DNA of 16,108 nucleotides from Amoebophrya sp. AT5.2 (taxonomy: Eukaryota; Sar; Dinophyceae; Syndiniales; Amoebophryaceae), in the NCBI GenBank assembly GCA_005223375.1, contig RXOD01005066.1:1-16108 (forward strand), read 5' to 3'. Shown piece after piece: positions 1 through 7,339 of this stretch. The position numbers and the translations under genes were made by a program. Each line of letters starts with the position of its first letter. The stretch's first letter is position 1. The notes beneath the pieces are model-generated. The model was not told the DNA's origin. It made no database searches and saw nothing but the letters and a program-made list of their open reading frames with translations.

Positions 1-24
1 ACTTACCACTTAGCCACTTACCAG

Positions 25-193
25 CTGGTCTCTCCATAAGTCGCGGCATCGCTATCTCGACAAGCAGACCGCGTTTTACCAGCAGCTCGGAGAGGATAAC
101 GAGGCGCATCGACTTGCAGCGATGGTGCAAGAGTACGACGCAGTGGCGTGTCGACCACCCTTCCAAATACTAGACAAGGCGTACAAAATGTAA
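25..193 (+). CDS. 3' terminal exon of an upstream gene (partial), hypothetical protein
   Basis: An open frame runs from an acceptor-like site (CACTTACCAG, ending at 24) to a TAA at 191-193. It encodes about 55 residues. The peptide is charged and helix-prone, containing RHRYLDKQTAFYQQLGED and later QILDKAYKM just before the stop. A TAG in the same frame at 11-13 lies left of the proposed acceptor, so the frame must be entered by splicing, probably in phase 2. GC-rich third positions and the residue composition match the confident exons. I recognise no family. An alternative acceptor is CCATAAG ending at 40. The rest of the gene is outside the window. Function unknown; the exon call is an inference from frame and composition. 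Confidence 0.5.
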
Positions 194-1113
194 GGCTAAG
201 GCCTTCGGTGTCGGTGACTCAAAAGGTCGACTACGTGAAAAACTTCAAACAATGGGACAAAACGACATTTTTGAAAAAATCAAAAAAAAAATGAGAGACA
301 AGTTCTTTGCCGGTTTGCCCACGGCGCTAGTCCTAGTGCTGCGACGGAAATCGAAATAAAAATTACGTGGGCAATACCAATAAACAAGCGAAGGTACTAT
401 ACCTGCTTCTAGTTATACGTCCGCACCGCCGGTGCCGGCCCAGTCGTGCGGCGAGAAGCCCCCAAGCGCAAGCTGCGCCTTCGTTCGTGTCAACATAGTA
501 CTCAAATATCGTCTTTGCTATTTGCTATTCGTGTAATTGTCTTTGCTATTTGAGTCTTCTCTTGAACAGTCTCTGTGCGAATTGCAAGTTCCCTTCTCGA
601 ACAAGTTTTGCTTTTCAGAATCTCGGTCTGCCCTCCCTTGTCAAGGAACTTCGAGTCAATCGCGCGGCTGTCGCCGACCTCGCTTCATGAACTGCGACCC
701 AACGTTCATAGTGATCCTTCGTGTAGGACAGGGAAGAGGCAGAGGGGAAGTCTGGGTACTCTATATTAAAGTAAAAATAAAGTCGTGGTCCGTTTAGTTA
801 TAGTACGTTTAGCCTTAGCGGGAAGAACGCAACGTAGTCCTGGGCCGTAGGTTGAATGACTTGCTAACCCCAAGCTCCTTCGATACAGTATCAATGAATC
901 AATATCAATATGTAACTCGTGACACTGGGTGAATCTTTCAACGTGGGGAAAAAGCTGCCATCATCTTCATCGTACAACGTGCCCAGTTCTGGCCGACTGC
1001 CTGGCACTTACAAAAAATCCCCGCCAAGCAAGCATAGCCTCCGGGGAGAAAAACATTTGATTTTCCTGCTTCATTCTGCTATCTCCATACACATACTCCG
1101 AGAAGAAAAGCGA
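194..1113. other. Intergenic region, no convincing gene
   Basis: This stretch lies between the stop of the upstream gene and the first ATG of the large five-exon gene. It has AT-rich segments and no long ATG-initiated frame with coding character. A 35-codon ATG frame at 252-359 is lysine-rich and not supported by anything else. The frame of the next gene is open back to 919 but contains no ATG before 1114. The 5' UTR and promoter of that gene presumably lie here, but I see no TATA box or other core element I would defend. Confidence 0.5.
511..552 (+). repeat. 14-bp direct repeat with a third partial copy
   Basis: GTCTTTGCTATTTG occurs at 511-524 and again at 539-552. A partial third copy, TTTGCTATT, overlaps the first at 521-529. 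It lies in the intergenic region upstream of the large gene. It looks like local slippage or duplication; no function can be assigned. Confidence 0.7.
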
Positions 1114-4100
1114 ATGGCGGACGGTCTCGCCGGTGCTTTTCGCGCCCGGCGTGGCGGGCCGGCACTGTTGGCCGTGGTCCCTGGTGCTGCTGCAATCTCA
1201 AGCAAAAACAGCGCAAGAGATGGGGCTCCGTCTTCGCCGCGATCGGGCACGACAACATCCAGATTTCAGTTTTCATCGCGCCTCGATTTGCAGAATTTGC
1301 AGAAGTCATCAAACACAGGCTCTAAACAGCTCCTGCAGATCCAGATGCAGCTCCCATCAGCACGTGGTGCGGTGACGCCGACAACGCCGTCCGCTCGCGG
1401 CGCCCCTCGTGGCGCGCCCCCTGCGGCGATACTGAAAATGGCGCGCCGGGGCCGGGGGCGAAGTCGGAGTCCGTCGCCGGCGCAGGATGGCGCGACAACA
1501 GAAGTACTAAAGAACGCGCCCTCGCCTCCTTCTGCTGCAGAAGTTGTAGCGTCTCCGTCAGCGAGGAAGGCCCCTCTCCCAGCAACTTCACCCCGACCAC
1601 CGTCGGCGCCGTCGTCTGCGAAGAAGCGCGCCCCTTCGTTGTTAAATTCGTCGCAGAAGAGGCAACTCGCAAGGAAGAAACGGCAACCCATGTCCGAAGT
1701 GATGGGCTCGTCGGGAGTAACACCGCCAGAAAGCGCAACCAGTTCGGATCGCAGCGGGCGGAAAGAACCGTCGAGTTCGTCGTGGTCGAGAGGGAATGTT
1801 GGGACCAGAAATGCGAGCGCATGTCGCGCTGGACGAGTGGATCATGATGCGGGAGCACGGGCGGGACAGGGGTCCACTAAAGAAGACGAACGAGAAGGCG
1901 GACCGCAGCAGCCATCGTGGCGGGCAACACTGGGAAGCACAGCGCCGTCGATGTTCCTCGCCGGGGTCCCGGGACCGAAAATAGGTAAAGCTATAAGTAT
2001 GCAGTATTTATTTATTTCTTGAGTACTGGTGTTCTTCTTCTTGCCCTGTCCTGTGTTCTTGGGTTGGTAGCATCTATTGGGAGGGGGCTACCCAGCACCA
2101 GCTTTCCTCCGCTCTGCGATAAGGATAACTACGCACTGGACTGGCGCTGGTGCTCAAACACAAACGAAGCGCTCCGATAGAGCGGTTTTGCTCTTGTTGA
2201 TGTCGATGTTTCAAAAAACGCAACGACGCCCACACCTCGCAACAAAGGTCTCTTCCGTCCCCCCGGGTTCGGGGCCCTCCGCGCGGTGCCGCTTCCGGCG
2301 AGTGATCAGTTAAACGCGAATCTCCCAATGTCCCCGAAGTCGAGCGCAAGAGCCGCAGCAGCGGGAAAATCCTCGCAGGAACTCCACGAGAGGAAACGGC
2401 TGGCCATCCCCCACATTAACATGTCCCACAAGTCTATGGACCAAATGAACCAACACGCCCAAGAGTTCTCCGCAAACTTGAGCGAAATTCGGACGCAGCT
2501 GTCGGGACGATTGCACGTATCTATTTCGAGTTTTCTGGGGATGAAAAAATTTTGATCACACCCACACGTAAATCTAAATGTAAGTAAATCGAGTACCACT
2601 TGTCGCGTGTCGTGTTATTAAGTTTAGCGATTTAGAAGCTTCATTGATTACCGGCGTCGCCTACATTCGCTTGTAAAAGTAAATCGAGTACCACTACCAC
2701 TCACTCACTGTCACTGATACTGAAAGAATAAGAAACTTCTGATATGCGTATAAATGTAACTTTCGTTGGAGGCGTTACCCGCAATTCAAACGCAATAAAA
2801 CAGACGAGTCGCGTGCAGCCTGCGAAGCCGATGACCGAGGTGGACCTTGTCGCTGCTTTGAAACCCAACCCGCGGCCGCCGTCCTCGCGGCAGGACGGTT
2901 CTACGCCTCAAGCAGGTCAGCAGCCCACTACACCAAGACGGAAGGACACGTTTCAGACCACGGAGGTGACTGAGAAACCCGGCGGGATGCAAACCCAGCA
3001 AACGGCGGCCGAAATAGAGCAACAACAGCGGGAAAAAGAGAATGAGGGATACCACCACGAAGGGGAACCTCTGTTCTTCGATCCTGTCGCTCTACAGGAG
3101 CATGCAGAGGAATTGGTCCGGGACGGCACCCAAAAGAAGTGGCTGCACTACCAGGCGCAGAAACTTCCGCCCGGTGTGATCGATGTGGTCGGCGGCGCGG
3201 GGCCGGCTGAGCTGGATGATGAAGAGAAACGCGGAGGTGGTAAAAAGCGGCGATCGCGCTCTGTGGATCGTCCTACATCTTACTCGTCGTCCACCACGAA
3301 CTTGCTGGGTGCAACGGTGGCGGACTTGAAAAACCTCGCGACCAAGGCGAAGGAGCACATCGCGAACGACCTCGCAAAGACGCCTATTTCGAGCCGGCCG
3401 GCGAAGATGCGGGCGCTGGGCCCCCCCGGTTATGAAGTGCACCACTACGACTACCACGACCAAAGCTTAACCCACCACCTAGGCGACGAAATTAACACAA
3501 TCAGGACCCATGTGAACGACATAGAAAGGTTTTACCAGCACCAGGAGCCCCCGCGTGCTGGTTCTACATCTACCACGACGAGGTCCGAGAAGGTTGAAGA
3601 AAAGGATGTCGCTGCAGCTACGGAGATGAAGGAGAAGAAGGTTGCACCTTCTGTCGGAGGTGCGGCACCATGTGGTCAAGGCTTGCTGACGTCACTTCTA
3701 TGGCGAGCTTTGCGATTTAATTTCGAAAAACTTAAAAAAAAATAAGCACAGACAGCAATATCAATAAGTGAGGGCGGTGGAGGACATTTCGACCGGGCGG
3801 TGTGTTCTTTTGCCGCTGGACGCCGCACGAGAATCGGGCCGGGGGGTCGAGGAGAGGGATGGGCAGGACCCTCTGCGAACCACCTCTGGCATGCCTACAA
3901 AAAAGGCCTCTTGCTTGCACCTGGCTACACCTAGATTCCGCAGGCGGGGAGGCGGAGGCCTCTGGGGATGCCAGTCTAAGTACTTGGTCCTTCTACTACA
4001 GGCATACCCAAGAGGCATAGCAGAAGCCCTCCACTTGCGGGCACCCCCAGACGTCTAGACCTCTCGGCACATCCTTCCAGCCCAAGCCCATGAGCCCCGC

Positions 4101-5988
4101 AGTAGAACCTATTGCAGATTTTTTAGTACTCGCAAATTAAGTCGCAAAGCCCGCCATAACTTCATCGTGCACTGGAGCATCGACCGCTTACTGCTCGGGG
4201 CTTCCCGAAGAATTCGGAGTTGTTTTCGGCGTTCAAGCAAACCGGCCGGATCCGGGAGGTGGTGGAGGAATACGAGCAAGAATTGGACTTGAAGGAGGAA
4301 CAGGCAGCTGCCACAGGTGATGAAAAAAAAGAGAACAAACCGGACGGGTTGCTGCAGCACCCCAGTGCAATCAAGCAATTTTTTCAGAGCGAAAATGCGA
4401 GGAAGGGGGTCCTTCACAGTTCAGCGGGCGTCCGCGGCCAGGGTCAGACAGCAGCGAAAGATGGTCACGCAATAGAACCAGCAGAAGCTGCTGCAGCTGC
4501 AGCTGCACCACAAGCGCAAAAAAGCGAGGAAGAAGCTCCGCAAGTTGACGTCGTACACGCGGCAGCCAGCCTTTTAGCCGAGCAGCAGCCGTGGAGTCAC
4601 CTCGACGAAAAGCAGTGGCCCGCGCACGTCGAGCGACTTGATTCCGAGCTCCCGCGGGTGAGCGTCACGGGCGGCCACATCCATCCTGCTCACCACCATG
4701 CTCTTGGTAGCAACGAAGCTGGCTCGTCTTCCAAAGAAACCACGGAGCTCCCGCACGAGCAAGCCCTGACTGTGCAGAGCTACAACGTGCATGACGGGAG
4801 TAGTACTAGAGAGGCCGCTGTTGAGGCAGCGAACCCGCTGCCCCGGAAGGAGCTGGTAACCGGGTGGGTCGCGGAGGAGGAGGAAGGACGTATCGTCTGG
4901 TATCCCGTGTTTTCGCCGGCGTCGTTGCACCACGAGCGGCTGGAGACGCGGACCCACTTTCCGGCGGCGGAAATGTTGGCGGGCGCAATGCGGGGAACAA
5001 AGGGCGCGGACGCGCAGCAGGAGGAACAGGAACGCGAACAGGATGGCTCGTCACGATCTCGATCACCACGAAGCCCAAGAACTCCCAGGCCACCAAGAGT
5101 AGATGCCGTTGACGTCGACAACGGAGGACAGGAGACGGGTAGCGACAAGATGGAGGAGTTCCATAATTTTGACGACAGTTCCGTGTACCATGGATCCAAG
5201 GACGCTCCGACGCAGGTGCAGGATGATCGTGGAGGTCTGACGGGCAGCGAAGAAGTAGGAGCTGGTGCCGATAATATGATCGCTGCACCGGCACCACGCG
5301 CAGGCAAGAAGGTTGTCCCTGCAGCGTGGATGAACAGCCCTCGCACGACGCCCAGGAATAGCCCTCGCACGACGCCGAAGTCCACGACGGTGACGAGAAA
5401 CGGAGCAGAATCGCGGGAGGACAAGCCAAGCAGGAAATCGACCGTGCTCGCCGCGACCGCCGTGCGCACCGGAAGTGAGCGCAAATTTGCTCACGCCGTA
5501 GGGGCACCTCTGAGGATGAAAGCAACCCCAACCGTGGGCGTGGCCGCGAAAGTAAAACTACTTAAAAAACCTGGCTCTTCAGGTTCAGCTGACGCTAACC
5601 TAGACTGAGTCGTAAAAAGCTATTTGACCAAAACAATAACTTTCTCGCCCAGCTGCACATTAAAAACACATATACTCGCTTTCTGTGTTGATTCTTTCGT
5701 CAGGGCGGCGCGTCGCTTCAAGCTACAAGAAGGAAAAACACGGGCGGCAGCACGAAGCTCTTCTACAACGAGGGGTCTGGTACTGGTAGTGCGTCCTCCT
5801 CCTCTCCGTCACGTGCGCGGACAGGACGAGTCAATGGTCGCTCCCCCTCAAACCCTGCTGCGGACCTGGACCCGTCGGCGTCTTCACGGGGAGCGAAACC
5901 TGAAGACCGTACTAGCCCTCCGCTTGCAACACCAAACGCGAAGACGACGAGAACGCAACAGCGCAAGCAGGGAGGAGGGGCTGTATGA
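1114..5988 (+). CDS. Large basic Ser/Pro/Arg-rich protein, five-exon model with one introner
   Basis: Proposed exons are 1114-1984, 2248-2516, 2804-3698, 4164-5551 and 5704-5988. They sum to 3708 nt, or 1235 aa plus TGA, and every junction keeps phase. The start is the first ATG of the open frame (MADGLAGAF). The protein looks largely disordered. It has an SR-type patch (RGRGRSRSPSPA, about residues 111-122), a basic KKRRSRS stretch near 526 that could be a nuclear signal, an acidic helical segment after the third junction (VVEEYEQELDLKEEQ), an Ala run near 785, a second SRSRSPRSPRTP patch near 973, and a duplicated SPRTTP unit near 1069. No enzymatic domain is recognised. SR patches are typical of nuclear RNA-associated proteins, but that role is only a guess. 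Confidence differs by junction: exon 3 to 4 is strongest, exon 4 to 5 is good, and exons 1 to 2 and 2 to 3 are moderate. Exon 1 or exon 2 (from ATG 2328) could instead belong to separate genes. Confidence 0.55.
1985..2247 (+). other. Intron 1 of the large gene, GT-AG, phase 1
   Basis: The donor AAAATAG/GTAAAG is close to consensus. The acceptor CAACAAAG/GTCTC has no clear pyrimidine tract, which weakens the call. The join converts ATA G|GT into Ile-Gly and links PGPKI to GLFRPPGFGAL in frame. Stops in the downstream frame up to 2180 exclude nearly all other acceptors. If the intron is wrong, the frame ends at 2022 and a new gene could start at ATG 2328. Confidence 0.5.
2517..2803 (+). other. 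Intron 2 of the large gene, GT-AG, phase 0
   Basis: Donor GCAC/GTATCT and acceptor AATAAAACAG/ACGAG join two coding frames in phase 0. Retaining the intron gives a TGA at 2553-2555. A second in-phase acceptor, GTGCAG, ends at 2818. An ATG at 2744 lies inside the intron and could be an alternative start for the downstream exon. The intron carries a 19-bp direct repeat, listed separately. Confidence 0.55.
2582..2695 (+). repeat. 19-bp direct repeat inside intron 2
   Basis: AAGTAAATCGAGTACCACT is found exactly at 2582-2600 and 2677-2695, 95 bp apart. The second copy is followed by a micro-tandem ACCACT. The copies bracket a 76-bp spacer. Either a segmental duplication or flanking repeats of a small insertion would explain them. 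Confidence 0.8.
3699..3723 (+). repeat. Left terminal inverted repeat of the introner
   Basis: These 25 bases match the reverse complement of 4134-4158 at 23 positions. The two mismatches are transitions at positions 8 and 18. An A-rich run follows and loosely matches the T-rich run inside the right end. Confidence 0.9.
4134..4158 (-). repeat. Right terminal inverted repeat of the introner
   Basis: Reverse-complement partner of 3699-3723, with 23 of 25 positions identical. In the pre-mRNA the two ends could pair and bring the two ACTTC copies together. This is inferred from complementarity. Confidence 0.9.
5336..5376 (+). repeat. 24-bp coding tandem duplication (SPRTTP unit)
   Basis: AGCCCTCGCACGACGCC starts at 5336 and again at 5360. 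The 24-bp period preserves the frame and gives SPRTTPRN followed by SPRTTPKS in the large protein. It looks like a recent in-frame duplication within a disordered Ser/Pro/Thr segment. Confidence 0.85.
5552..5703 (+). other. Intron 4 of the large gene, GT-AG, phase 0
   Basis: Donor GCGAAA/GTAAAA and acceptor TGATTCTTTCGTCAG/GGC are both phase 0. The frame beyond the acceptor has coding character (KLFYNEGSGTGS, then Ser/Pro/Thr-rich) and stays open to TGA 5986-5988. Without splicing the protein would instead end at 5608. Reading through is the alternative, because the segment 5552-5605 (KLLKKPGSSGS) is also coding-like. Confidence 0.6.
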
Positions 5989-6349
5989 CGTAGACGTACA
6001 CGTCGTAGCTGACTGAATTATTAAACCTGCGACCAATTCATATAGACGATAAAATGTTTAAATGGATTTTTTTGTTGAAGAACTCACACTAAATTCTAAA
6101 GTACGACCAGGACGAGGACATCCACGATATCAAAGATGAGATCTCAATGACATCATCAATGACAATTTATGTTCCTTTACTTCGATTTGTACAATATGAA
6201 TAAAAATGATGTTTAGTTTCACCGACATTGGTGGTGTATCATAGTGACCAACATCAACATCATGGATTCATTTCTCTTTTGCCTTTCACGTTCAGTCACA
6301 TACATTCATAGGATAGAGTAGTGCCATTTACCATACTTGTGTCTTTCCC
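5989..6349. other. AT-rich intergenic region
   Basis: No coding frame, repeat or RNA gene is apparent between the TGA of the large gene and the minus-strand open frame that ends at 6350. It presumably holds the 3' UTR of the large gene. I see no defined polyadenylation signal I would rely on. Confidence 0.6.
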
Positions 6350-6712
6350 TCACCATATCAAAGAACGAATTTTCCCGTAACCGTACCAGGACCAGGATAG
6401 TCTCTCGCTAAGACTCGCCGCTTGCGTATGCACTTCGTCGCTGATGAGTCTTCGAGCCGGGCGCCCATGAACTGTCTGCGGATCATCTACTTCTTCACGG
6501 GTTGCAGGCGGTGGTCCACTCTGCTCAAGGGGTTGAGGCTCAAAAGCTGGGTAGTGCAAGTGCATGCCACAAACTCCAGCGACTACACGCCCAGCGTCAG
6601 ACTGTAGTTCGGAGCGTTCCAGAGTCCATGCCGATGCCTTGAGGCGGCTTCCTAGCCCAACCGCCTCCAGAGCATCTGCTGTCCCAGTGCTCCTCGTCCC
6701 CTCCCCGCCTTA
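6350..6712 (-). CDS. Possible minus-strand exon, hypothetical protein
   Basis: The minus strand is open for about 120 codons between a TAA just right of 6712 and a stop at 6350. Codons show an RNY-like bias, and the peptide is coding-like, with short segments such as WTLERSELQSDAGRV, PPPATREEVDDPQ and RRLISDEVHTQAASLSERLS. The only ATG is at 6565, which gives 71 aa. An internal exon is therefore as likely as a complete gene. I could not find a phase-consistent upstream exon on the minus strand. Overlapping plus-strand frames look less natural. Family unknown. Confidence 0.33.
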
Positions 6713-6846
6713 TCTTTCGTGGGCAGCTGATGTACTTGTACCTGCTGAAAACTATAAAACTTTTGGAGTTTTACATTCACCTTACGTAGCTTCAAAACTT
6801 GTATCGGCAGATTCATTTGTTTCTCTAACTGATCGACCGGGACTTG

Positions 6847-7248
6847 ATGCGCGTGAAGTCGTCGCCGCAGCGACTGCAGAGGTGTCGTTTAGCCGGTAAA
6901 AAGGTGCATAAGGTGATCAACGGTGGGGTGGGGAAGGTGCGGAAAGCGGCGAAGGAGGCGTTCGGAGACGCGGTGCTGATGCGGCCAGACGGGAATTGCC
7001 TGGCGACGGTGTTGCTGGACCCGCACCAGCCGGCGATCGAAGTGAGGTTTAAAGAGCACGAAGGACCGGGAATCCTCGACCGGGACAACAAGTGGCACCG
7101 GGCCGAGGTGATGTGATATCCCTAGCAGCGCTCCCGCTCCTTTTTGTACACGACATAGTACAACGATTGATTGACATTGTCATTGAGTTTTGTTGCGGAA
7201 GCCTACACCTCCCAGAAGTACAACCAGAAGCAAGCGCAAGAGGGCTGA
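6847..7248 (+). CDS. Small hypothetical protein, two exons (97 aa)
   Basis: The exons proposed are 6847-7107 and 7216-7248. The first encodes a basic N-terminus (SSPQRLQRCRLAGKKVHK), then a Gly/Lys helix region and a compact segment with MRPDGNCLATVLLD and IEVRFKEHEGPGILDRDN. The intron 7108-7215 (108 nt) runs from GCCGAG/GTGATG to CCTACACCTCCCAG/AAG in phase 0. It leads to the charged tail KYNQKQAQEG and TGA. Without splicing the ORF ends at 7116. A TATA-like ACTATAAAAC lies about 95 bp upstream of the ATG. The DGNC string recalls OTU proteases, but the flanking residues do not fit. The alternative is that this exon splices to the reverse transcriptase frame instead (see findings). Function unknown. 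Confidence 0.48.
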
Positions 7249-7339
7249 GGTTGATGAGACACGAGTTTGCACCATCAAGTAATTTGATATGTAAAATCTT
7301 TTTTCATTAAATATAAATACGGTTACGGTGCACGTGCAG

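Larger units (their letters stand above)
3699..4158 (+). mobile_element. Introner: TIR-bearing insertion acting as a non-canonical intron
   Basis: The 460-bp element begins and ends with imperfect inverted repeats. The first 20 positions of each end read TATGGCGRGCTTTGCGAYTT, and weaker complementarity continues for about 15-20 bp more. It is flanked by a direct ACTTC at 3694-3698 and 4159-4163, as expected of a target-site duplication. Read-through stops at TAA 3743-3745. Removing the element plus one ACTTC (465 nt) joins the frame ending at 3698 to the frame open from 4160, giving LLTSLHRALEHRPLT across the junction. That downstream frame has no ATG near its start, so it needs the splice. 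The duplication allows six equivalent intron registers; the end dinucleotides are AC-TA, CT-AA, TT-AC, TC-CT, CT-TT and TA-TC. None is GT-AG. The interior is GC-richer, has no coding capacity I would defend, and shows no transposase, so the element would be non-autonomous. Similar TIR/direct-repeat introns are reported for Amoebophrya. Confidence 0.88.

Noticed and set aside
252..359. 35-codon ORF after the first gene
   Set aside because: Short, Lys-rich because of A-runs, and unsupported by splice signals or context.
1266..1858. Minus-strand ORFs opposite exon 1 (141 and 178 aa)
   Set aside because: They mirror the GC-rich Ser/Pro/Arg plus-strand frame and lack their own coding signature.
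2744..3745. A self-contained 333-aa gene from ATG 2744 to TAA 3745
   Set aside because: The last 15 codons are the introner's left end, including its A-rich run. The coding frame resumes after the element, so the stop is inside an intron. ATG 2744 sits in AT-rich intron-like sequence.
3691..4177. A canonical GT-AG intron (CTGAC/GTCACT to TGGAG/CATCG) in place of the introner excision
   Set aside because: Donor phase 2 and acceptor phase 0 do not match, so the frame would break.
4220..5608. A separate 462-aa gene starting at TTG 4220
   Set aside because: TTG is not a plausible eukaryotic start. The frame is open back to the introner edge at 4160 and joins the preceding exon in phase.
5624..6016. 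130-aa plus-strand ORF after the large gene
   Set aside because: It is a shadow of the last exon; the frame used in the model (5704-5988) has better composition and a proper acceptor. This one starts inside the intron.
6976..7011. DGNC motif suggesting an OTU-type cysteine protease
   Set aside because: The surrounding residues do not fit the OTU active site, the protein is too small, and no catalytic His is placed as expected.
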